NCBI GenBank assembly: GCA_965649825.1
Contig: OZ287695.1
Span: forward strand, 2,108,001-2,172,000
Length of the DNA: 64,000 nucleotides
DNA from: Penicillus capitatus
Lineage: Eukaryota > Chlorophyta
Direction: 5' to 3'
Below are positions 1-12,146 of the stretch, in pieces; position 1 is the first letter of the stretch, and each line of letters starts with the position of its first letter. The position numbers were made by a program, and so were the translations under genes. The notes under the pieces are model-generated. The model did not search any database. It saw only the letters and a program-made list of their open reading frames with translations, and was not told the origin of the DNA.

Positions 1-988
1 CCTTTTGTGCTCCTGCCCACTTGCATCTTGTCTTTTTGGACCGTCTCGGAGACATCTGAACTCCTTTACAAATCCAGCTTCCGTACTGGAGACATCGTCA
101 TTCCTAGCTTCGTCTAGCGATGTCTCTTGTTGTCTTAGCCACTTCATAGGTCCCAACACGGGGTGAATTCGCTCATTATATTGCTTAGATGCGGTGGAGA
201 CACTAACTCATCAGTAGTGGCGTTCGAAGACGCCCTATCTTTGATAAGCGAACCAACTAGACCCAAACAACGCTAAATTACTAAAAAAAGATGACTGTCG
301 TTTGGCAACAATACTATGTCCACGTGTATCGCATTCGACATCTTTTCACCTATTCCTACGTCGAATTAGATAGTGTGATTCGTTTCTGCGTAGCACTTAG
401 GAGTATTAATCGCTATTAGTTGATCGCCCTTTGAGGTCATAGTAAGGAGCAAAGAGTTGTTCGAACACACTTGTCTGATTGGAAGAACTATCTTTGCCGT
501 CTTTGAGGAAAAACTTAATAGACGGACGTACAACTAGCGTCACCGATTGGATCATGTAGAGAAGTACTGTTCTAAACCTCGATAAGCCCGGAGAACGAAA
601 CAAGAAGGCTAGTACACCAGCAACGCTGTTACATAGTATTGTTTGTAAAAAAATGTTTCCGTCCACATTTCTATGTGACGATAGGAGCAATAGACGCTGT
701 AGAGATTGCGAGAGAAGTGCCACGGCTAAGTCATCAGGACGCAGTTTGATGAGATCTAAAAGACAGATGTGACATGACTTCCGTGCTCGACACGTGTGCG
801 ACGGCATACGCGTACGAGGATGTGACGAAAGGATAAAGGAAATTAAACATCCACGTGTGCTTCTTCTAACCTCGTTTTGGGTTGCTTTGTTAGATTGTCC
901 TCTATTTGGCGGCGACAAAAACCCCAGGCAGCAAACATCTTTCAAGCCAATACAACTTCTTTCGTTCGTGACATTTGCCGCTTCGGAC
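1..988. other. No gene recognised
   Basis: Both strands hold only short open frames without family resemblance. The stretch just before 989 presumably carries the promoter of the ZNFX1-like gene, but I see no clear TATA box. Confidence 0.5.
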
Positions 989-3900
989 ATGTCTCGAAGA
1001 GGTAAACTTCGTGTTTGTCGAGGTTGTAGAGTTTTTCTCTGTTAAGGAACATCCTCTCGCCATCTGTGCCATCTCTTTTTGAGAACTGGAACATGCAAGT
1101 TTGGCGCGTGTAAATTCTCGCACGAGACTTCGGATCCGGAAGAAGTGGCGAGAGCAGAAAAAGATGCCAACGATTATAGGCTCTTTCACAAAAAAGAGAT
1201 TTGCAAGCTCTTCAGCAGAACAGGAAAATGCATTAACGGAAACAACTGTCGCTTCCTACACGCCAGCGAGGCTGAAGTCCTGAGCGGATCCGTCAACGAC
1301 GAAACGGATCATCTCGACGTCTTCACGTAGGTTCACAATGCTCGATCTTTCACCGCCAAAACCCCTTTCCGTAGTATACTCGTTGACAAAAGGATGGAGA
1401 ATGTTTCGGCGAGGCAAGTCGAAATGTTTATTCAATACATGGAGCGCTGTCTCAGAAACAACGATGGAACCAGAAAATGCTCGGTTCTCGAGACACTCGG
1501 TAGTGCGACCGGCGGGGAGATTCTGTGCAACCTGTTCGGCAGACCGAAGCGATTTGTGCTTCGACAAGCCACAACGAATGGACAAGTCAGCAGCTTACTT
1601 AATTCTAATTAGCAAAGAATTGTTGCACCAGGTGTCTTTTCTTCACACCTTTGTTCCCTTCTTGAAGCTGGTCACATCTCCTTTGATTTTGGCAGCAGCG
1701 TTGCAGAATTATGTGAACACATTTCTGCAGGCCCTGGGGCAGTCTTTTCAGTGGGCAGAGCTACATCCAGTTCTTGAAGAACTCCTTCCTGTCGAAGAAC
1801 CAAGAAGCGGCTTGGGATCTCTTCTTTCCTTCCTGAGCTTCTCATCAAACTCATCGACCCAGCAAAGCTCTGGCTCAGAAATTGACAATTGGATGGACAT
1901 CGTATATCCATTTGTGTTCTTCTTGCTGGAACTCCTTCGAAGATTTGATGACCGCTTTCTCCGAGAGATTGCGGAACTCCGTCCGTATATCGAGAGAATG
2001 ATGCGTCGTGTGCCCATCGATTTTTGTCATCCTGACCGACAACACAGACAGTTTGCACAACACATCATTGATTTTTCAAAGCAAGCATTCTACCGTTCGA
2101 ATCTCTTGTTGATCTAGCATTTGAATTAGTCTCTTCGAACAAAAAACTGGGAGGGGTGAGATGAGTGACGAGGTAACAAGGCAACTCGAAAGGATACACA
2201 TCCCGCAAAAAACTCAGAAAGCACAAGACACTCTCTATGCAGAACCGCCAGGTAAGTCCTCTGCACATGTAAAGTAAACAAGAACCATTAGCAGGTATAC
2301 TTCGTCCTCAAGGACCAAGGCACGACAACGACCACAGCGACATCACAAGAATTCAGATTGCCCCGACCGAAGATGAAGTCCTTTCCGATATTCCACCATA
2401 TCTTCCTCCAAATAGGCATGTCGTTCTTTTTGGAAAAGGAATGTCATACTATCACAGGGCTGGATCTGTCGTACATATGCCTCCTGGTAGTGTGGCAGCT
2501 CACCGGGTCCTGCACTTCCGCTTACTGCGTCATAACTTGGTGTCAGACATCCAGACCGCGATTCGCACTTTCATGGAAAATGGAGGAATCAAAACTCTCA
2601 AAACTCTGGTGACGCTAAGCTGCCAATTGAATGTTGCTTTCTTGACAGCATTTGGAAAGCAGGACCGTCAAAGAAAGACAGTTGCCGAAGGCTTTGAGAC
2701 CAGGGATGTTGTGATTGACACATACAGACATGCAAAGGTCGTTTCGATGGATGCCAACCTACATTCTGGAATCTATTATAAGGTGCATTTAGTGCTTCAA
2801 TAATATTTGGATCGTTTTTTGTTACCTTAACAGATTGAATGCGCTGAACCAGATTTTATCAAAAAATCGTCAAAACATCAGAAGTTGGTTTTCTGGGAGA
2901 GAACACAACGATTGTCTCATGGTTCGTTGGTCTGCTTGTGGTGGCTTTCAGACAATTCACCTCGTCCCAATATCGTCTTTGGGGTTATCGTAGAGCATAA
3001 TCCAGATAACCTAGCAGACTCTCGTCCATGTTTCGGAATCAAGTAAGTCATTCATTGCTCTTGATTTTGTAAGAAGACCTCTTCAGGTCGATCCCGGAGC
3101 CTTACAATGACAAACTCATTTCTCTCTTAATGAAAGAGAAAGAAGACCTCCAGGTATCGGAAGTGGTGTTGCTGCAAGCAGGTCCCAGCTTCTTCGCATT
3201 CGATCCGATCTTGAAAGCACTAAAGACAGCTCCTATCCCTCTCGCTCATATCATTGCACAACCTCCACTAATGGTGAATACATAGAAAAACAGATTATTG
3301 ACAAATCTTGTATGTCTAACAGCCGAACACAGACAGACAGATAGTAACCTTACCTGAATACGCTGAGGTCGGTGGAACTTTTAATCTCGAATTCCTTGTC
3401 CAGGGCGGACGTAATTCCCCGTCGTGGTATATATATCAGTTGAACTTTTTGTTGACATACGTGAACGGTGTTGCAGGATGGCAAAGTTCAATGCGGCGGC
3501 TCCTGATCATTTTCCAATGGAAGAAGTCCTTAGACAGACCACCCTTGACAAATCTCAGGCAGAAGCATTGAAAGCTGCGCTCACACAGGAGGTTGCTTTG
3601 ATCCAGGGCCCTCCAGGAACAGGTGCGATTGCTTGTTTGTTTTACATATACCGAGATCAAACATTTGATACCAACAGGAAAGACCTACGTCGGGATACAG
3701 ATCGTTCGTGCACTCCTGACCTTTGAAGCCACTCACCAAATTCCTGTCAATCTCCCTGCGACAGTTACAAAGCCAGGAGATTCTGTCAGTCCGATCCTAT
3801 GTGTCTGTTACACAAATCATGCTCTGGATCAGTTCCTCTGTGGTTTGCTTATGGTCGGAATTGACAACATCGTTCGACTTGGAGGAGGCAGTCGGTGCGA

Positions 3901-6900
3901 GGAAATCGAACCATATCATCTCAAGAACAGACCAAAGCGAGGAACTGGAGCCAGAGGCTATGAGCTGTTGCGGAAAAAACTGCCAGAACTAGAGGAGAGA
4001 ATACGCAACATCGATTCCTATCTCAGGGAATCCAACCAGAGGTGCATAACGTTTGTTCTTTTAATGCCTCTGATATTTGTAGCCATTTAGCTTGCTCAAA
4101 TGGCATCAGATCAAGGATGTCATTTTGGAACACTGTCCGCAGTTTCTACATTTTCTTGCAAGTGGCAGTTCCACTAGCGATGGCGATTATGAATCGGAAA
4201 CTCTGCCGCTCGCATGGACATCCTGGTGTCGTATGTATTCGAACTATCGAAAGCACGAAAGGCCGAATGCCGCGTTCATTCAAAATCGTCCCGTGGAGGT
4301 ATTGCTGCAAATGGACGATTTTCATGAGATCTCTCCTGGCGAACACAAGACATTGTATGACTATTGGACTCAAGAAGCAAGAAAGGCAGCTATTGGTGGG
4401 GTCCAAAGACTAATGGGAGAATACGGACGATGCATAGAGGAATTTGCAGAATTAAGAAGCTCGTCTGTTCTGGACTGTTTGAGAACAGCATCCGTTGTGG
4501 GGACGACAACGACATATGTGGCAATACATCAAGAACTCCTGGCTGGACTCCGACCCAAGATTGTGATTCTCGAAGAGGCAGCTGAGGTTCTGGAAGCCCA
4601 TGTCCTGACATCACTTTCCTTGAGCACTCAGCAATTGATTATGATCGGAGATCACGAGCAACTTCGCCCGAGATTGGACAACTTCTTACTCCAAAAGCAA
4701 TCGGAGTTAGGATTCAATCTCGATGTCTCCCTGTTCGAAAGGCTGATCACCGAGAACAATGTCAACCACGTCACGCTCCGAAGTCAGCGAAGAATGCGTC
4801 CGTCATTCTCGAGGTCCTTATGCAACTAATTTTGCCTCCGGATGATGTTGTCCTCTTAGGCTCCTCCGATCGACGATATACCCTGACCTTCAGGATCATG
4901 TCTCTGTGACAGAATATCCGTCAGCCGTTCCTGGGATGGAAAAGACGTTGTTCTTTTTCGATCATGACCATGAAGAGGGTGGTATGGCAGATGACAGGTC
5001 CAAGAGCAACGTCTTCGAAGCTCAATTTGCCATCCACCTCGCCATCCACTTGTTAAAGCAGGGCTGCTTCGAACCAGGTTTGTTCCTGCATCACGGTTCG
5101 GTGATCGAATGTATCCTTAGACGACATTGCCATCGTGACTCCGTATCTGGGGCAGCTTCTGCAGCTCCGAAAGCACAGTAATGAGTTTTCTCTTCGAATG
5201 CGAATTGACGGCAAAGATGAGTTCTATCTTGGCGAACTTCTTGCCGATTACGTAGAAACTGGTGATTCATCCATTCTACTGTATCAGTATCGCAAGTCAG
5301 CTTCTTGTTCTTTCAGATAATCCAGAAAATCCTGGAGAAGACGTTCAAGAAGATCATGTCCATCGAGTTCCGAACATGATGAATGAGTCAAAACAGGCAA
5401 AGCGTTCCGAGCAGTCGTACGTGCGTCTGGCAACTGTCGACAACTTTCAAGTGAACTGCCATCCATCATTGCACTGAACAAAGTTAGTTCGGATCTCAGG
5501 GAGAGGAGGCAAGAATCGTCATACTGTCCCTCGTCAGGAATCAGAAAGAAGGACACATCGGGTTCATCGGAATCAAGAACAGGATCAGCGTTATGCTCTC
5601 GAGAGCAAAGGAAGGGATGTACATTCTTGGAAACTGTCAGTCACTCGAAGCCTACAGCAAGAACACCGTATGGAGGGATATCTTGCATCTGATGAGAAAC
5701 GAGGGTTGTGTTGGAACCGAGTTGAAGGTAGTTTGGCAGGCTCATCAATAACGGATCCTATTGTTCTCTTGTTTGAGTTGCAATGCCAAAACCATCCGGA
5801 GAACATAACGAAGGTTTCACACTGGAAGGACTTCGATCTTCTAGTCGCGGATGGAGGCTGCCGGGAACCTTGCGGCCAGCAGTTACCGTGTGGCCATATC
5901 TGCGGACGGTAATATCAGCTAAGGACGTGGGACCTTTCTTGATTGCCTGTCTTCCTGACAGGCGGTGCCATATGACGAACAGGGACCACAAAGAAAACGA
6001 TTGTGCTGTCCCCGTCAGTATCGAGTTTCCCTGTGGCCATGTCAAGACCGATGTTCCGTGCCGAGAGTACGTCTCTTATCCAGCTGCCTCGAATGACAGC
6101 GTGTCTCCGGCAGAGTGACCAATGCCAAAGAATTTCTCTGTGATGAGTACGTTGAAGTCAGAGTGGTGGGATGCCCCCATGGTCACAGATATCGTGTGAA
6201 ATCCTCTCAGGCAGAGTGTTTCTCTGAGAACCCAAAAAACTGCACTGAGAGAGTCACTGTTCGTATGCCGATGTGTGGACACGAGATCAGAGTGCCCTGT
6301 CACCAAGAGCCTACAGTCCTGGATAATCCAAGTAGATGTGCCGAAAGATGCCGCCGATTGATCGAAGGTTGCGGTCACAAGTGTAAAAGAAAATGCGGAG
6401 AGTGTCTTGGCCGAACGCTGGAGAAGAATCCTGATTTCGTACTGTCAGCGTCAAATGCTCAGTTGATTGATCACGGAGAGTGCAAATCTCGTTGTGGCAA
6501 GACACTTCTGTGCGGCCACAAATGCGAAGCAAAGTGTCACCCAGGTGAGATGTCTGATCTCTAACCATTCTCAATACCATATGCAGACCGTGAAGTCTGT
6601 TGGCCTTGTCAACAAGAATGCTCTATCGTCTGCGAGCATCGAAAACATGGCTGTCAGAAGAACTGCTCAGAGCCGTGTGTTTCCTGTGCCGAACCCTGTT
6701 CATGGAAGTGCGAGCATCAAGGAGAATGCGATCTGCCATGTGGGACACCATGCAACCGATTGCCATGCGACCGGCGTTGCGCCAAGACACTTACATGTGG
6801 CTGTCGCTGTCCTTCTCTTTGCGGAGAGGAATGCCCCTCAACTGATTTTTGTCATGTGCATGGGCGCCCTAGAATCAAAAAAATGGTCCGTCATCCTTCT

Positions 6901-8537
6901 CATATGGACACTTTTAAGTTCCTCTGCGTTGCAGGAGGTGGATATGATCATATTCCGTAAGTATGGCGACCTCACGGATGAGGAACTCACTCAGGATCCA
7001 TTGATCGTGCTCAGCTGCGGCCACGCTTTCCTGACATCCACTCTCGATGCTCACATGGGCATCACAGAATTCTACCAGAAAGACAGACTCGGAAGGTAGT
7101 TAGCTCAATTTTGATGGAGTGATTTCGGAATACGCGTTGCAGATGGATAAGACCAATCTTTGGAGAACGATTGCGTCAGTTCGACAATAGAAAGACATGC
7201 ATGCTGTGCCGGCAGCAGCCCATTGTATCTGTTCGTCGATACGGACGCATCATCAACAAGACAGCGATCGATCTTACGGAGAGAGTGTTTTACCAACGAT
7301 TCTCTCAGAATCACGCTCGAGTCGACGCTGAGATCGCACAACTTGCATGGGAACTTAAAGATATAGAAACCAGCGGGTCGGGTACTCTTAAGAGTCCATC
7401 AACAGTGCATGATCTGGATAGAATTCGAAAAAGAGCCGTGATCGGAGCTGAAGACTATAAGGAACTCATTGTCGTTTCGCAACGGTATTCAGTCCTCGTT
7501 TGCTCACACGGTTTATTGTTCTGCTGTAGTACTCCATCCATTGATATCTACAGGCAAATTCGTTCCTCGGTACTCGATAAGGCGAAGGAAGAGGAGTTGT
7601 CACAGGAAGAGATCGATGCCGAACTTAGTCGTCTGACTGTTCCAAAACCTGATCCGTCTAGAGCCTGCAAGTAATATCTTTCAGTTCTCTTCGTGATCGT
7701 ACTTCAACATCACGCAGGCCATACATTGGCCTCCTCTACTGCCGTCGACTCTGGTTTCAATGTCAACATTGCGCCATTAGAACTCTGGAAGTTCGCAGAA
7801 ACGCGAATTTTGCTTCTTCTCGTCGAGCAGTAGATCGCTCATATAATATGCATTGCTGTCAGTAATACCGTTCCTTGTAGATTAAGTCATATCAAGAGAT
7901 TGTCGACGACGGTTCAGCAATGATTCGAACTGCTTACTCTGATGTAGAAGAGCTAGTTAAAGCGGCACAGGAGTCGCTGAGCAACAAGGCAATGACAGAT
8001 GCGTTCACAGATTCTGTCCAAGTCTATCTAGAGATCTTGAAATTTGTCACAACAGCGGCGAGCTGTACACTGGGTGACGTCTTAAATGCAGATTCGCCTT
8101 TTCACCGTCAAAATGTCGAAGAATTGCAAAGCACGATATTGATGAAGGCTGAAGATGGAATATCGAGTGCCCTTAAGTTTTGCAGATTTTTTGCTGAGGT
8201 ATAGGAAAAATATGTATAGCATTCATCACTTCTTCTGACAATACTGTGGCCCATTCAGAGAACAAAGATAAGAAGGCATCAGTCGGAGCTACAAGTCTTA
8301 AAGCGGGGCATTGTTCAACTTGCCATTGAAGATCAGATGAGACTTCTGAAGACGATTGTTGCTGTCGATCCACATCTAAGTGAGCCTCGAACGCGTGGCT
8401 ATTTGCATCGATGTCCCAATGGTCATTGGTGTAACATTGATGAATGTGGAAGAGCAATGGAACAGCATCGCTGCCCAGATTGCGGAGAAATCATTGGCGG
8501 CTGCAGTCACGGGCTGTCTTCCGGAATAGGCGCATAA
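989..8537 (+). CDS. ZNFX1-like: ZNFX1-type helicase: CCCH + SF1 helicase + NFX1 fingers + RZ finger
   Basis: Multi-exon gene for about 2,200 residues. Exon 1 encodes only MSRRG; a 45-nt intron (1002-1046) follows. Two CCCH fingers come next (about 1065-1265, the second C-x8-C-x5-C-x3-H). An alpha-helical region (about 1395-2270) precedes the conserved LRPQGPRHDNDH segment (about 2300). The SF1 helicase core shows a Q-like LDKSQAEAL, Walker A GPPGTGKT split by an intron at about 3626-3677, motif Ia CYTNHALDQFL, motif II VILEEAAEV (EEAA, not DEAA), motif III MIGDHEQLRP, and motifs V/VI near 5440-5640 (VDNFQGEEARIV, NRISVMLSRAK). A long run of NFX1-type Cys/His repeats covers about 5780-6880. 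The C-terminus (about 8400-8530) has the RZ-type finger with CPNGHW, ECG, CPDCG and IGG. Human ZNFX1 senses viral RNA and nematode ZNFX-1 maintains small-RNA inheritance; a role in RNA surveillance or silencing here is inferred. CCCH fingers at the N-terminus resemble fungal relatives. Exon ends in the middle are approximate. Confidence 0.92.
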
Positions 8538-10071
8538 CATCCACAGAAGTTAAGCGATTTGGCATCTGATTTTTTACCTGAAATACAATTGCGGTTTTCG
8601 TGACGTATTGCCTATAACCCGCGTTTCTGTTGTTTTGTTCATTATATCTGACAGTCTGAACCCCTTTCTGTGTCGTTCCATATCTCCATGAACACGGTCT
8701 CTTATAACGAGCAACGATGTCTGCGTCTTTCCGAATGTTCAGTTGACTATTTGGTGTGACAGTCTTAGAGATCGTTGGATTTTTGAGATGTGCTTGTTAA
8801 TGTGGGATAATGATACGAAAGAAACTGTCAAAGGAAGGCTTCACGTATTACAGAGCAAAGGTATACACGTGTTTTGGTTCATGTCTTTGTATGCTACAGG
8901 TGACATGACACGTCGTGTAAGCGCCCCTTCAGAGACTGAAGAATTCTTGAACAACAAGACAGTCACATCATGGCGGCCCTGTTCTTCTGACAGGAACACA
9001 CTGTTGCGAATTGGATGATATCAGCTTACATATTGGAAGTGAGGACAACACTGTCAGGCCAATTGTCAGGCCGAAGAACGAACGACCAAGGAAGCAACAA
9101 CATGACGATGAGCATGACGACAACATGACGACAACATGACGAGAATCATAACGTCATGTTAGATTATAAAAGGGGGTTCTTGAAAACAAACACCAGCTGT
9201 TTTAAAAAGTGTTCAGTATTTGCGAGAAAGGACCACGACTACGCGTAAATAATTCCAAAGCATAGCAACACGGTTAGATGTGGCCATGAGAAGCATTGCC
9301 AACATCAAACTGGACAGCTTCTGCAAGATCTCTCAAACAAGATGATGTTCTTACCTCTTCACAACTCTATTCTCTACTCGGCATTCTACATATCCAAGCA
9401 GGCGTGATTTTGATACCCATGGCGCTGTTTGGATCAATGCTCAATACTCGGGATTCTACTCACTTCTGCTGCACATGTTTCTAGGGTTTTTTTCCTGCAT
9501 CTCCTAACTTGCTGTCGCCTTTCTAAGGTATCAGGTCGTCTGTTCTGTATGAAAGGTGAGGAGTCTATATGGATATCCTATTTGTCATTGTGCACTCGTA
9601 CGTAGCTAAATTGCAGTAACGCGACAAGCGCTTTGAGTTCTTTTCTACCTTCGACTTCTTGATCGGATTTGGCTGTCTTTTGATTCTTAGGTAACCTCCA
9701 AGGACGGCTCTTCTATAACATAAGCCTCTTGCCTCGTCTCATTATTTGACATTCAACATCCAATCGTGCAAGTGATGGCGTTCTCTATGGCCGCTTACTC
9801 ATCCATGACAACCACATGTGTATCTCCTCTCTTGACTGACCGGATGTCTTCTAATTACACTGGATCGTGTCTATACAATGGTCGCAGATGAGTTAGTAAT
9901 CAGCGCATGTCAAATATCAGGCGACGCGCATCGTGTCATCTGACACCATTTTAAGTGCGTTATCAAAAACACGTGTCATCAATCTGGCGCTGGCGACATT
10001 GTGACGTCATCGACCCATCCACCCACCCACCCATCCATCTGTCAGGAGAGTGTGCGTTCGTTTTGTGAGAG
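8538..10071. other. Intergenic region with a promoter-like array, no gene recognised
   Basis: About 1.5 kb between the ZNFX1-like gene and ATP synthase epsilon. ORFs of 60-90 codons show no family resemblance. It contains the CATGACG/TATA cluster at 9101-9170 and a short CCCA/CCAT simple repeat near 10015-10042, just before the ATP synthase epsilon gene. A short transcript or ncRNA downstream of the TATA box is possible but unproven. Confidence 0.4.
9101..9170 (+). promoter_or_regulatory. CATGACG array upstream of a TATA box
   Basis: CATGACG occurs at 9101, 9113, 9124 and 9135, about one helical turn apart, and inverted (CGTCATG) at 9152. TATAAAA follows at 9165. TGACG is the classical half-site for bZIP/CREB-type factors. 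No convincing protein gene starts directly downstream, so the transcript it would drive is unknown. Confidence 0.5.
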
Positions 10072-10341
10072 ATGTCTGCAAATGCCTCTGCTTATTGGCG
10101 CGTTGCCGGAATGTCCTATCTCAAATACTCAAACCTGTGTGCCGACATGGTTCGCTCCGCATTGAAGGAACCGCACAAGGCCGCAGCCAAGGCACGCGAA
10201 ACCATCTACTTTCGATCCACTGTCTGGAAAGACGGCATTCCCGAAAAACAAGGTCACATCATCACACCTTTCCACTTCGCTCATTCTTCTGCAGTGATCA
10301 CGGACATTCAAGAAGGCGTCGTGCAAGACACCGAGACATGA
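10072..10341 (+). CDS. ATP5E-like: Mitochondrial F1Fo-ATP synthase subunit epsilon
   Basis: Small central-stalk subunit of the mitochondrial ATP synthase. The N-terminal stretch [17 protein letters not shown] matches the conserved AYWRQAGLSYIRYS of the family, and a basic amphipathic helix follows. The frame is open throughout, but 10253-10294 (42 nt, GTCACATC...TGCAG) fits a phase-compatible intron. Splicing gives 75 aa instead of 89, which is nearer the usual family length, and removes a foreign-looking GHIITPFHF segment. The start at 10072 puts the conserved block at residues 7-23, as expected. There is no presequence, which is normal for this subunit. It is convergent with the RING gene at 10497. 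Confidence 0.85.
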   Translation: MSANASAYWRVAGMSYLKYSNLCADMVRSALKEPHKAAAKARETIYFRSTVWKDGIPEKQGHIITPFHFAHSSAVITDIQEGVVQDTET

Positions 10342-10496
10342 ACGGATCACCCGAGGCACTTGTAACAAACAGACAGAGATATCTAACACCTTTTTCTGCT
10401 GCTGCATGCACTGTTACACAAAACACGCAAATCTCAACAACACAGAGATCGCAGTGGCGTCATCTGTTGTGTGTCCCATCCCCATGACAACAATCA

Positions 10497-11998
10497 TCAA
10501 AGTTCTTCCACTTGAGACGTAGATTTCACAGCTTCAGTCGTAGACAGCGTTGACTTCTCATTGGAAATGACGGCGTCTGCTTCGTGATTCTTCTTATCGG
10601 GTCTCTTAATATGCAACAGAGATTCGATGGGTTCACGGCAAATTGGACAGGTCGACACTTGCTGCCTCTGCAGCTCTCGAGCACAACTGGCACACATACA
10701 CATATGGCGACATGGCAGCACTGTTGTATCGCGCAGAGAAGCTAGACAGATAACGCATTCACGTCCTAGATAGATAGAACACAGACACATGATCTCTCCT
10801 TGAGCTGTCACATCAGGCCAGAATGATACATACCTTCGATGTCTTCTGTGTATGTATCGACTTCGTCAGATTTTTTCTTCTCTTGGCTGTAGAGATCTTG
10901 AATGCCGTAGATTTCTTGCAGTTCATATGAGATGCCGTCTACCCATATCTTTTGTTTCACAATCCGCAGTTCCCATTTGTTCCCATCTTTAATCAAATAG
11001 GCATATGTCGTCTGGGACTGGACCCACGTTGGCGTGGGCGAACCGGGCTCTAATTCGTCCAAAGAGTGACCCTATACACTCACGCTTCTTCTGAACACCG
11101 ATCGGCTCAATGATCCGATTCGCAAACCTCTGTTGTGGTATCCGTTACTGTTTCTAATCGAATGATCAAGGGAAACGTCACATCACCTTTCACACTTGTT
11201 AAATCCTCTTCCATGTACGCATTCAAATCCAGCGCATATTCCTTTTCTTTTCCATGGGGAGGAAAAACTTGGCCCAGCTACACCAACGGAACACCACACC
11301 GCCTGTCACATCACGCACTCCTGTCGGCATGACATTCTTACCCCTTTACTATACATAGAACGCGGTCCAGGTTCCTGCATAATACTTACAAGTTTCGATT
11401 TTTTCGCAGCGTCTTCTTGAGCCATGTAGAAGACCGTTACACTAAAAGTGTGATCCACAGATGTGATGACATCTCATTGGATAGGATCTCACATACCTGC
11501 ATGGTTCAGAAGCATCGAAGACAAATCTAGGAATAAGTTTATCGTCTTCATCCTCCAACCGTTCCATTTTCAATGTCGATTTCTTCAGATTCACTCGATT
11601 TCGAATCGTTTTTGTCTGATGCAGTTCCCCAGTTGCCGACGATCCATGTGGAGGGGGTGTGGTATGGTGCCCATGAGTCGGCGGCAGCTGTTGCTGTCTT
11701 GTCTGACCAAATTGTTGCATTCCAGGAGCATACTATCGTCGAGACCCGACACAACATCAGCAGGCGTTTCGGGAGGAATGATGTGACGTACAGGTGGAAA
11801 AGGCACGAAGCCTGCCGGGTCACGAGGAGCCCCGCGCTGAGGAAAGGGATACTGTGGAGACACAAGGAGGCCTCGCTGTCTACTTCGACGCGAGTATGGC
11901 GTTACGGGATAAGGATAAGTCGGAGGTGCTTGGGGTTGCTGCGCAGCATCGGTGGCTGGTCGGTTTCCGTGGTGACGTCGACTGGAGCCGGCACCCAT
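10497..11998 (-). CDS. MGRN1-like: RING E3 ubiquitin ligase, MGRN1/RNF157/LOG2 type
   Basis: E3 ligase with the layout of animal MGRN1 and plant LOG2. The N-terminus MGAGSSRR is a potential N-myristoylation signal, as in LOG2, and a Pro/Gln-rich disordered region follows. The conserved middle domain begins at [14 protein letters not shown] and runs through [20 protein letters not shown] and [14 protein letters not shown] to YELQEIYGI. The C-terminal RING (about 10600-10745) reads ECVICL-x8[10 protein letters not shown]2-CA and later CPICREPI. Introns fit the phases: one starts GTACGTCACATCA at 11791, another starts GTATGTGAGA after EPC, and the last starts GTATGTATC before the RING exon. The start at 11998 is 148 nt from the divergent MAM33 start, so a shared promoter is likely. 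The substrate is unknown. Confidence 0.88.
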
Positions 11999-12146
11999 GA
12001 TGAAATATCAGTAAGTAGTATGATAATAGAGGCAACTCGAGCTTCGAAATTTGGAGGAAAATATTCAATACGCGTTAAGTCTCAAGTGATGGATGATGTG
12101 ACGTCTCGTTCTTAATGTCCAGGATGATAAGACGGCTAGGAGAACG

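Noticed and set aside
9101-9160. CRISPR-like short regularly spaced repeats
   Set aside because: The unit is only 7 nt with 4-5-nt spacers, has one inverted copy and is followed by a TATA box; this is promoter-like, in a eukaryote.
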